A DNA stretch of 64,000 nt. Origin: Petrosia ficiformis (Eukaryota; Porifera; Demospongiae; Haplosclerida; Petrosiidae). Every line of letters starts with the position of its first letter. The first letter of the stretch is position 1. Below the pieces are notes generated by a model, which had not been told where the DNA came from, made no database searches, and saw only the letters and a program-made list of their open reading frames with translations. The position numbers were made by a program, and so were the translations under genes. The stretch lies in NCBI GenBank assembly GCA_947044365.1, contig OX345644.1, positions 2,421,237 to 2,485,236 of the forward strand, in the 5' to 3' direction. Shown here one piece after another: positions 12,701 through 21,688 of this stretch.

Positions 12701-15700
12701 GAATTGCAAAGGACAAAGGAACTGTGGAAGTCACAGGAACCAAAGGACTATTTACTGACTTCTTTTTCAAATGATCTTCAGTTTCATAATCCTTTGACTT
12801 CTTATTTTCCTCCTTCTCTTTTCTGTCTTCTTCAAGATGCTTGATATATGTGTTCTCCTCTTCCTCGTCCTCCTCCTCTTCCTCACTACTGTCCCAGTTA
12901 GAGTTATCTAAAAATGGAAATGTTAAGTGTACATGTACATGTACTTAATTATCAAAAATCACTTTTGATTACCCACCTATCACTTTCTTATTTTCATTCT
13001 CTGGAGGAACAGAGGACACAAGAGGAATCAATGGTGTTGGTACGCTACCTTCTGAATGTTTCTTAACCAGATCTTCACTGTCTAGTTTGACAACATTCTC
13101 TACTTCAATCTCCTCGTCCTCATCTTCCTCTTCTTCTTCCTCTTCATCAGTACTGTCCCAATCAGAGTCATCTATAGAAGAAAATGCATTAATAACCATA
13201 TTGCCTGTATATCTCACAACTCACCTAGTGATTTCTTATTTTCGTTCTTCGAAGGAACAGAGGACACAGGAGGAACAAGTGGTGTTGGTACACTACCTTC
13301 TGGATGTTTCTTAACCAAGTCTGATTTCACAGGGTTCTCTATTTCAATCTCCTCATCCTCATCTTCCTCTTCTTCCTCTTCATCAGTGCTGTCCCAATCA
13401 GAGTAGTCTGTTGAAGAAATTGTGTTTGTAATCATATTGCCTGTACATTCACATTTACAAGTTATATCTCATAACTCACTTAGTGATTTCTTATTTTCAT
13501 TTTTCGGAGGAACAGAGGACACAGGAGGAATCAATCGTGTTGGTACACTACCTACTTGATGTTTCTTAACCATGTCTTCACTGCCTGATTTAATAGGGTT
13601 CTCTATTTCAATCTCCTCATCATTATCTTCCTCTTCTTCCTCCTCTTCATCAGTGCTGTCCCAATCAGAATAATCTGTTGAAGAAAAAATTGCCTGTAAT
13701 CATGATGTATGCTCCTATACCAGAATTTTTGGATTCGTTATAAGCATAGGCCTAATTGGCTCAACAATGGTTAGTTTGTGTGCCATTGGTAATACATCTT
13801 GAGCCAATTGAAAAAAAAAGTTAATGCTGTTAGTGACAATATAACTGCACCATCTGGTCCAAAGAGAGAACTGTGCAGTGCCAAATAAGAAGCTCTTAGG
13901 ACCAATGGTGGGCCATATGAACTTATAAAAAAACACTGTCCTATACACACATACATATAATAATGTTAGCATATATACATTTTGTGTACATACATGTACA
14001 GTATATATAATAATTATACTACATTACATACATATATACACGTACATGTACATATACATGTTTGGTTAGCCTGTTCACACAGGTGTATGAGTGAGATGTT
14101 TCATTTGGACCCTGCCAGCTGAGCTGCCTTGGTAGCTCAGTTGGTAAGAGCATCTGTCCGGAGTGCAGAGTGTCGTGGGTTCGAATCCCACCTGAGGCAA
14201 CTCATTTTTTCATTTTTTATTTGCCTCAGGTGTCTTTCTTTCTTTCTTTCTCTTATCTCAGTATTATCATGTATATATCTTTGACTCACCAAGTAATTTT
14301 TTAGTTTCATCCTCCAGAGGAATGTTAGAACTTATAGGAACTAAAGGAGTTAAAACACCACCTACTGGTTTCTTCTTGAGGTCAACTACATGTAGGTCTT
14401 TGCTATCTGGTTTTACAGCTCCTTTCTTCTCCCCTTCCTGCTCCTCCTCTTCTTTGCTGCTATCCCAATCAAAATGATCTATATAATTATATGTATACGT
14501 ACATATATTATAGTTATTGTCATAATTATATAAGTAGGAGTTTAGTCCTTCGTATTTTATAACCCATCATCCATGGTATTAACATTTTATCTCATGCAAT
14601 CATAAGTACATGTATTTCAAGATGGATGATCAATGGTAGTAACTCATGCACTCATAAGTAGTTATACATACTTAATTACAAGTAATGTATTTGTACATGT
14701 ATCTCAAGATGGATGATCAATGGTAGTAACATTTTTCTCGTGCACTTGTAAGTATCACATGTAATATACAAGTACATGTATCTCAAGATGGATGATCAAT
14801 GGCAGTAAGATGTACATGTACATGTATATGCACATGTATGTTTACGTATCTCATACTTGCATGATCAGTCAATCCGAAATGTTGTTAACAAATAAATACC
14901 ATAACACACATACATGTATATGTACATCTATATGTACATGTACAAGACTTCTATCATCTTAGAGCCCAGTGTGGATGGAATTACTTCACCAGTCCAGGAA
15001 GCATCCTGTGTGTTATACTGAAACAAGATGCTGACTAGTCGCTAAATTCCTGATTAGTGGACTCAAAATAGTATTATTATGTACATGTATATGTACATGT
15101 ACATGTATTGTACATGTACATGTGCATGTACATGTACATGGAAAATCATGTGCTCAGTGAACTAGCACAGAGGAAACACATAACATGTATATGTAATTAC
15201 CTTCTACTTTCTTCTTTTCCTCCTCTTCTTCCTTCTCCTTTAGCTTTATCTTCTTGTCATCCTCTTCCTCTTCCTCATCTGGTTTCATCTCATCATCACC
15301 ATCAAGCATGTCTCCAAACCTCTCCTTAAAAGCTGCTCTGATATTGATCTTCGTTGGTTTGACATCATCAGTGAGAAGATCCAAGCTAGTATCATCATCA
15401 AATGTGATTGAATCTTCTCTTAAAATTTCACTGGAGATAAGAAAGAATTTAAAGCAAGTTGTAATTTACATGGTAACACTTACTCTGTGTGTATATCTTT
15501 GAGATTAGTATCTGCAATTATATATAAAATATAGGATAAAATATTAAGAGTGGATGAGTGCATCAGTGGTACATGATGTTTGGTCAACAATATAAACTTT
15601 AAAGGTCATGTTGTTTCCTGGAAAGAGAGTGTCTGTTTTTCTGTGGACTTCATTACTAATAAACTTTAAAATTAAAGGGTAGGAGAGTGTCATGGTGTCA

Positions 15701-18700
15701 CCCCTTGGGAGAAATATTCCAGTATAATTAGTGTTGTTTTAGTTAACTCCTGTACATGTACAACTATAACTAAAACCTCTTTTGGTAAGTCATTTTGACT
15801 TTTAGTAAATGAAACTATAACTGAATTACAAGTCTGCAGTAATACATGTAACTATATGCACATATATAATTAACTAAAATTTTAAAATGGGCACTTTTAG
15901 TTAGTTAACTAAAACTAAAACCCTTTTATTAAGCCTAAAATTGTTTTGGTTAATTAATTATAACTATAACTAAATTGTGACATACAGTACATGTACATGT
16001 GCATGTGTATTATAACTACTTTGTGTACGTACATGTACCTTTCTTTTTCTCCTTTACCTCCTCTTCTTCCTCCTCCTCTCCTTTCATTTCATCACCATCT
16101 GTGATATCTCCAAACTTTTCCTTAAAAGCCGCTTTGATATTAATCTTCGTTGGTTTAACATCATCAGTAAGAAGATCCAAGCTAGTATCATCATCAAATG
16201 TGATTGAATCATCTCTTGATATTTCACTGGCAAGACAAAACAATTACATTGTAAATCACTAATGGAGTGTTACATACATGTACGTACATGAAAAATGGAT
16301 GGTGAAGGCATTGATCAATTGATTGAAGCTATAGATAGATGTACCAATGGATGAATAGATGGAGGATTGGATGATATATAGGACGAATGATGGATTAATA
16401 TATACATGTACATGTACAGATAATTGCATGATAAGATGGATAGATGTACTAATGGATGAATAGATGGAGGATTGGATGATAGGATAAATTAATGTACTGA
16501 TGGATGAATATATACATGTACATGTACACTGTAGATATATGATTGGATGATAGGATGAATAGATGTACTAAATGAATAAATGTGCTGATGGATAAATAGA
16601 TGAAAGGTGGTAGGATAGATAAATGTAGATGTACATTTGTACTAACGGCTGAAAAGTCAGAAACTTAAAATGATAGATTGATTATTGAATGAGGAGGGAG
16701 AGAGTAAAAAAGGGATTGTGTTTTATTTACTTTGTAGTAGTATCTTCATCCTTAGTGAGGTGATCAACAGAAATATTAACTGTAATGAAAAAAGGATATT
16801 TAAAATAATCTAATTACACATGTACATAATTATATGACAGCAGATAGACTCTAGGTTGAGTGATTGACCAATTTAGATTAAGGAAGGAAGGGACAACTAC
16901 ATGTAGATACATGTACATGTAGATACATGTACATGTATGTGAATTCTCAAAGAAGCTGTTGTCACCTGCAGGAGAGCCGAGTAGGTTTGGTGTCTTTGTT
17001 TCTAAGGCTCCTTGTGGATTATAGCTTTTGTGAATTGGAGACTCATGGCTTTTCAGCTCGTCTTTTTCCTGCTTCTCAATCAAGTCAGGTATTCTAAAAT
17101 TACAACAAAAAGAAAAGAAGTATGGAAAATGTACATGTACACGATACATATCATAAAAATTAATGTCACCATACAGTAATAGTAATTATCTTAGTTCTAC
17201 TGTCAGTATAGTACAGTAATTACTGTCTCACCCCTGTGGTGTTGAATTGACAAGTACAGCAATTACTGTTAAAACTACTGTTGAACTACTGTAGTGTGGA
17301 AATGAAACTACTGAGTAATTACTGTACTGTATGGTGTGAGTGTTTACACATACTGTACATGTACATGGAGGAGTATACCTCTACAGCCTACACTGCCCAA
17401 GGAATGGTATGCTTTGTATGATCAATTGTTCCCCCCTCTCCAACAAAAAATCCTGTATAATACCATGTATGCACATGTACATGTACCTAAAGTGTACTTT
17501 TAATTGTGTGTACTAATTTTAGCAAATTTAGTGACTAATGTAATAATCACTAAAATTAGTACATGCTAAAAAATATATTCTATGATCCTTTCAGGCTTAA
17601 TTCAGATTAAGGAAGGAAGGGACAACTACATACATGTACATGAATACATGTACATATGCGTACATGCACGTGTACATGTACATGTATAATCAGCTAATGT
17701 GTACATGCATAACTTACCCTGACTTTCCTTGTTTAGCATAATCCAAAGCTGTCTTTCCTTGAACATCTTTAATATCAGTTTTAATTAAACGTGCCTTCAA
17801 TAGCATTCCCGCCATTTCTGCATTGTCATTCATAGCAGCAATAATCAAAGGGGTCCTGTGTACAGTAATAACAGAGTTACGTTATGTATATGTGTACAAT
17901 AATGAATGGAGTCCTGGGTCCTGTGTAAAAACAGGGTGAAATGTCATATTATATATGTCAATGGAGTTCTGGGTCCTGTGTACAGTATTAACAGGGTGAA
18001 ATTCACAAAATTATAATACAAAAGTTAATCAAGCTAGGGGTCCTGTGTTTATGCAGTAATATTATCCATAATCAAGGGCCCTTTATTTATGATTATCCAT
18101 AATCAAGGTCCTTATGTACATGTACATGTATAACACATGTACATACATGTACTTGTACATGTATGTACATGTACATGTACATACATGTACATGTGAATAT
18201 ATATTTAACTACACACTTACTGTCCTTCTGAGTTAACTGGATTAACATCACAATCTTCTTTAATCAACAAATCAATAAATTTCGTACCTCCATGTTTTGC
18301 AGCCAAACTCAATGGAGTGTTACCTTGCTGTGGGATTATAATAAGAGAATGATTAGCTGTGTGTATGGAAAATCTGATATTGGAACATAAAGAAAAAAGC
18401 AAAAAATCTGGTGAAACAAACAACTACATTAATGTAGATTGTTGAGTTTCAGACATGATAAAGTCAGCAATAATGACACCACATGGCAATCCATATACCT
18501 TGTTTAAATTGTTACCTCATCATGATGGTCAGTAAAAGCCCCTCTATCCAACAGCTTGTTAGCAGCCATCACATTATCTTGTATAGCAGCATAATGAAGC
18601 GGAGTGTATCCCAAGTTGTTTTGTGTGTTGACATCACTAGCAATTAATAACAATTTTGTGAGAGCAGAATATCTGTCACACTCTACAGCCTAGAGATTAG

Positions 18701-19914
18701 GGTAATACAAAATATAACATGTACATGTACATATAGCCGTACATACACTACATACATACATACATACATACATGTATATAGTACATTCATATGATTTAGC
18801 ATACTGCATACATGTACATGTACGTACATATGTACATGTACATACATACATGTGTACATGTACATACATACAAGTATACATATTACATAATACATTTGTA
18901 CCTTATGTATGGGAGTATTCCCATCTTTGTCTTGCATTCTGAGAGCAGCTGATCCATCTCTCTGGAGAAGAAGATCAATAATCCTCAAATGACCAGTTGC
19001 AGCAGCTAAATGTAAAGCAGTCCTGAAGAAATACAAATGTAGAAATATGATGTAAATGAAAGCTCCTGTTTATATCGATATAATAGTTTTGTATAGTAGG
19101 AATGTGGGTGTGATGTATAACTATGATTTTTGATCCGACAATGTATGTATGTGACTTATAGTCTATAGGTGTGATAATTAGTCCTATGAGATGTGACTCT
19201 ACAATCTGTGTCTATATTTTTTTGATCTGTGTTTCTATGACTTTGTATGTAATGTGACATAAGGGTGGCTCTTCATGTAGCGGTCATTACATTACATCAT
19301 ACATTCTAGACAGTATCATTGTAAGGATTGTATGCTGTTTAGTTACTATAAATAGTGGATAGGTTGTGGTTTGTTACTATAAATATTGGGTTTGTTACTA
19401 TAAATAGAGGATAGGTTGTGGTTTGTTACTACAAATAGTGGATAGGTTGTGGTTTTGTTACTATAAATAGTGGATAGGTTGTGGTTTTGTTACTATAAAG
19501 GGATAGGTTGTGGTTTTGTTACTATTTATAGTAGTGACTGCTACATGAAGAAACTCCCAATATTAACCTGTCATATTTATCAACAGCAAGGAGATTGTGT
19601 TTTTCTTTTCCTCTAGTACCGGTCCGCTCTTCAATAATTTGACAGACTTTATCATCTTTATTGTTCCATACAGCTCTATGAAGTTTATGATTTAGTTCCT
19701 TGTCTGGTTTCTTAATCACATAACCTGGAACGACAGAATCACCTGTAAGAGAAGATAACAGATATATATATATATATATAATTTATATATAATAATGATA
19801 TAATCTCACTCTTGAATATCACTGACCTTCTTGAAAAGATATTCCACTTGCAACACTAATAGAATCTCCCTCTTTTCCTTTACGACGTTTCCAAATCTTG
19901 AACTTTGGAGGCAT
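1219..19914 (-). CDS. ANKRD26: ANKRD26-like ankyrin-repeat/coiled-coil protein, 29 exons
   Basis: In vertebrates this family acts at centriole distal appendages as a scaffold. Exons (minus, 5' to 3'): 19827-19914, 19568-19742, 18902-19022, 18516-18689, 18221-18327, 17718-17855, 16966-17093, 16731-16779, 16039-16226, 15484-15511, 15201-15430, 14290-14478, 13480-13674, 13225-13407, 12977-13171, 11913-12907, 11146-11502, 10858-10938, 10256-10381, 9797-10018, 9188-9313, 7661-7801, 6906-6953, 6288-6401, 5569-5826, 3827-3946, 2742-2912, 1477-1527, 1219-1311. Every junction keeps frame, giving about 1,696 aa (human ANKRD26 is about 1,710). Residues about 40-267 are ankyrin repeats ([35 protein letters not shown]). 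Residues about 270-760 are acidic and low-complexity, with duplicated exons. From about 990 to the end it is coiled coil. One intron uses a GC donor (11911-11912). The start is the first ATG of exon 1 and the last exon ends in TAG. ANKRD18/20/30 and CCDC144 are the same superfamily, so the exact orthologue is an inference. Confidence 0.87.
1548..1735 (+). mobile_element. MITE family A copy
   Basis: A roughly 190-bp non-coding element beginning near TTTTGATAAGCTTATATGGC and ending near GAGCCAATTTGGCCCATGC. Related copies lie at 13727-13932 (inverted), 29655-29770 (partial), 51045-51240 and 52645-52850. The ends are imperfect inverted repeats (TTTTGATAAGC...GGC against GCCCATGCTTCAAAA). It sits in an intron of the ANKRD26-like gene. 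Confidence 0.65.
2244..2605. mobile_element. Non-autonomous hAT-like element
   Basis: This intronic segment is bounded by inverted ends: CAGAGGTGGAAA on the left, and TTTCCACCTCTG on the right with one extra base in the stem region. CAGRGGTGG-type termini are typical of hAT DNA transposons. It is about 362 bp with no transposase ORF, so it would be a MITE-type derivative. Flanks are TA-rich (TATAC on both sides), so the 8-bp target duplication expected of hAT cannot be confirmed by eye. Confidence 0.6.
2925..3815. repeat. (GATG)n / (GAAT)n microsatellite tract
   Basis: Long runs of GATG, GATA and GAAT tetranucleotides fill the intron between two coiled-coil exons (2742-2912 and 3827-3946). 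The long histidine/serine/isoleucine reading frames on the minus strand here are products of the repeat, not genes. A diverged internal unit near 3060-3110 recurs near 3395-3440 with the trinucleotide context TTGGACATGCATG, so the array grew partly by block duplication. Confidence 0.9.
4515..4730. repeat. (GTAT)n microsatellite
   Basis: An almost pure array of GTAT tetranucleotides, interrupted by ACATGTAT. It lies in an intron of the ANKRD26-like gene. Both strands give long reading frames of tyrosine/valine/methionine or histidine/threonine/tyrosine that are artefacts. Confidence 0.95.
5325..5500. mobile_element. Dispersed repeat family D copy
   Basis: This intronic stretch (ACAGTACAGTAATTACTCAG, then TTTCATTTCCACACTACAGT) occurs again in inverted orientation at about 17190-17340, in another intron of the same gene. 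The ends read as inverted repeats of a motif containing AGTAATTACTGT. No coding potential. It is probably a small MITE. Confidence 0.5.
6357..6520 (-). repeat. Tandem duplication carrying the 5' part of a coiled-coil exon
   Basis: The start of the exon 6288-6401 (minus-strand coding for RERLDELLS) is repeated about 108 bp upstream in the transcript, at 6467-6510, together with flanking intron sequence that includes AATGAATAAAGA. The second copy lacks the rest of the exon, so it is a non-functional exon relic created by local duplication. Confidence 0.75.
6650..6795. repeat. Short minisatellite, about 19-bp unit
   Basis: Six to eight imperfect copies of a unit like ACAAGCTGTGTACAATTAC lie in an intron of the ANKRD26-like gene. 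The unit alternates between GTACAACTAC and GTATAATTAC versions. Nothing coding is seen. Confidence 0.8.
7131..7204 (-). mobile_element. tRNA-like SINE head, degenerate
   Basis: On the minus strand this stretch has an A-box-like TGGCTCAGATGG followed by AAGAGC, and a B-box-like GGGTTCAATCCC, the spacing expected of a tRNA. The acceptor ends (AGGAATC and GATTCCT) pair. The anticodon arm is poor, so this is best read as a tRNA-derived repeat inside an intron rather than a working tRNA. Confidence 0.55.
7805..8010. mobile_element. Dispersed repeat family C copy
   Basis: Shares blocks with 21755-22035: TTTCAGATT, TAATGATGTCCTTATTAT, a GATCA block, and CATGAGCATTTTA-like text ending in a CTCTT block. 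In the 21755-22035 copy the two ends are inverted repeats (AGAGAATACTAAAACGCTCA against GAGCATTTTAGTATTCTCTT). Non-coding and probably a MITE. Confidence 0.5.
8281..9200 (-). repeat. 40-bp minisatellite, 23 copies, carrying a splice donor
   Basis: Twenty-three nearly identical 40-bp units run without gaps. Each unit contains, on the minus strand, the last bases of the adjoining exon and its 5' splice site (CAGAGAGCAG then GTGAGC or GTGAGT). The unit at 9161-9200 includes the real donor of exon 9188-9313 (GT at 9186-9187), so the array grew from the exon-intron boundary into the intron. Units vary at two places: TGCTC, TACTC or AGCTC, and TAGTT or CCGTT. Seven units (near 8461, 8541, 8661, 8821, 8941, 8981, 9061) carry GTGAGTAAG, a better donor consensus than the genuine GTGAGCAAG. 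Confidence 0.95.
10440..10835. repeat. (CATC)n microsatellite
   Basis: Runs of ATCC/CATC tetranucleotides with interspersed GTCC and CATTC fill the intron between exons 10256-10381 and 10858-10938. A block containing CACCCATACATACAT is present twice (near 10551 and 10691), pointing to segmental copying inside the array. Confidence 0.92.
13727..13932 (-). mobile_element. MITE family A copy (inverted)
   Basis: The minus strand carries the same element as 51045-51240: a CATATGGCCCACCATTGG start, an AGAGAGAAC/TTTGGGCC block, an ATTGTCACTAACAGCATTA block and an AACCATTGTTGAGCCAATT end. It lies in the intron between two acidic exons. Its reading frames are not coding. Confidence 0.7.
14068..14260 (+). 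mobile_element. tRNA-derived SINE copy 1
   Basis: A tRNA-like head (14126-14199) is preceded by TTAGCCTGTTCACACAGG and GGACCCTGCCAGCTGAGCT. It is followed by a short AT-rich spacer, a 12-base inverted copy of the tRNA 3' end (TTGCCTCAGGTG), and a CTTT-repeat tail. The same arrangement occurs twice near 51506-52060, so this is a mobile unit. It sits in an intron of the ANKRD26-like gene. Confidence 0.75.
14126..14199 (+). tRNA. tRNA-like sequence, anticodon GGA, probably SINE head
   Basis: The cloverleaf can be drawn: acceptor GCCTTGG with CTGAGGC (two wobble pairs), D arm GCTC...GAGC, anticodon stem TCTGT/GCAGA, T arm GTGGG TTCGAAT CCCAC. The loop CCGGAGT gives GGA (serine) at the anticodon position, but there is no long variable arm as serine tRNAs need, and base 33 is C instead of T. 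It also has one extra base in the D loop relative to the other copies. I regard it as a tRNA-derived repeat. Confidence 0.4.
15201..16779 (-). repeat. Duplicated exon pair (small plus large)
   Basis: Exons 16731-16779 + 16039-16226 and exons 15484-15511 + 15201-15430 form two versions of one unit: a short exon ending in phase 2, then a longer exon. The long exons encode almost the same stretch ([15 protein letters not shown] and [15 protein letters not shown], then [15 protein letters not shown]). The DNA of the long exons is strikingly similar, so the duplication is recent. Only the first short exon retains a longer coding part. Confidence 0.85.
17190..17340. mobile_element. Dispersed repeat family D copy (inverted)
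   Basis: Reverse complement of much of 5325-5500, sharing GTAGTGTGGAAATGAAACTA and GAGTAATTACTGTACTGTAT. It sits in the intron between exons 17718-17855 and 16966-17093 of the ANKRD26-like gene and shows no coding potential. Confidence 0.5.
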
Positions 19915-20335
19915 AGCTTTAAAGATACGTACTGTACTATAAGGGTATTTTGACTTCACAAATTACTATGGAATTCACTTATAGTTTGGTATCCATAGAA
20001 ACGCTTTTCTCATATTACTTGCCGCATTAATTTTAAATCGTTACTATGGTTACACAAAACAACCACTCACGATCACAGGCTAGTAGATAATAATTGTCAA
20101 TGACCATACTACACTACTATGCTTGCCTAGCTTAAACTGCTAAAGATAGTATTAAGCTATGGTTAAGTTAGCTCATAATGAAAATTTTGTCATGGAAATG
20201 CTGATTAAAGTTTGTTGTGTACATTGGTAGTGCAATACTTGAGAAATCATGTGTTTTATTAATGGTGATTGAACCCATTGTATTTCATATTTAATTATTT
20301 ATTAATAATAACTTTAGCATCATAATATTAGTATT
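19915..20335. promoter_or_regulatory. Upstream region of the ANKRD26-like gene and 3' flank of POC1
   Basis: These 421 bp separate the ATG of the ANKRD26-like gene from the stop of POC1; both genes are on the minus strand. The spacer must hold the 3' end of POC1 and the promoter of the next gene. A TTTATTAATAA stretch near 20255-20312 gives AATAAA-like signals on the minus strand for POC1. No other gene is seen. Confidence 0.5.
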
Positions 20336-21315
20336 TCAGTCATTAGGTTGTATCTGTAGTGTCACTCTCTGATGATTGTCAAGACTTTCCTTTACTTTGT
20401 TTTCAGTCATAGTTAATCTTTGTTCAAGAATGGATACAGTCTGAAAAATAAAATTACAAAAAAAAAACATAACTTGGTTGACCAAGAGCCACACAGGCTC
20501 TTCATAGAAAATTTGCTTCTATCTATAAAACCACACTGCTGTAAAAAAAAAACATGCTTCTAATTATATCAAAAACTCTGGTACCACCTATTGCAAAATA
20601 TTGGAGAAAACACTCCAACATAACGTACATGTACATGTCAATACTAAAACCAGTGGGTGTGGATACAGGACATTGTCCGATAAATCTAGTGAATGTCTGG
20701 TAAATTGGAACTGAGCTGTATAAAAGTATATGGGGAGCAGGACAAGACTGTCAAAAATAGGACAAAATGTCCAGTAGTTGGCTCAACGTTTCCATACCCA
20801 TGACTACAATTAAACATTCATCTAAGGAATATACTATGTGACTGATGTGACAGTTTGTTTACCTGTGTTAAAATATCGAGTTGACCAACTATGTGTTCTA
20901 GTGTGGTTGCTAACTGTGGAGACATACTCATTGGTTCTAATGGTGTTGTGTGACGACCACTATCCTGTGGGTCATTTTGCATGAGAACAGACGATGTGTG
21001 AAGAGGAAGAGGAGGAGGGTGTGATGGTTGAGGAGGAGGTGGAGGATTTGAGGGATGAGTGGGAGCATGTGTAGGATGACGAGGAAGTTGCGGAGAATGA
21101 AAGAGTTGAGGTCCAACATTAACAATTGTCGGATTAGATTGCAAGTGGTCTCTGGGAGCTTTTAGAGGATCAAGCTGTGAAGTTAACAGGTGAAGTTAAA
21201 AGAAACTAAGGGAATAAAACTTACTTCTTGTGGAGGTGGATCATGTGTGTGTGCTGGTGTACATGCCACTCGCTTTCTCTTTCCTTTTAAAACTATGAAA
21301 GTAAAGCAATATACT

Positions 21316-21393
<78 letters not shown>

Positions 21394-21648
21394 ATATATA
21401 TAGTACACTTACAGGTCTTATATACAAAAATATAGACCCGAGGTTTAGTGTCCAAGGATGTGATATAGCCCGAGCCTGCGAGGGCTATATCACATCCGAG
21501 GACACTAAACCAAGGTTTTATATTGTTTTATATAAGAACTGTAAGTGTACTATATACAATATATTGTATGCTGATAGATTAAAGATTCACAGGTCTATAT
21601 ACAAAAATATAAGACCTAACCACATCAAACGGTTGCCATGGTAGCATG

Positions 21649-21688
<40 letters not shown>

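Larger units (their letters stand above)
12977..14478 (-). repeat. Four tandemly duplicated acidic exons
   Basis: Exons 14290-14478, 13480-13674, 13225-13407 and 12977-13171 of the ANKRD26-like gene each start with a DWDS-type motif ([11 protein letters not shown] or [11 protein letters not shown]). Each continues into a glutamate/aspartate run, then a V-x-TPL-x-P-x-SS-x-P block, and ends near NENKK or DETKK. All are phase 1 at both ends, so any number can be spliced in or out without frameshift. The large exon 11913-12907 also begins with [12 protein letters not shown], as a fifth, fused copy. Their introns share sequence too (CTCACTTAGTG or CTCACCTAGTG donors), supporting recent unequal duplication. 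Confidence 0.9.

Noticed and set aside
13087..13314. Plus-strand poly-serine frame
   Set aside because: Antisense of the acidic (GAA/GAG) exon of the ANKRD26-like gene.
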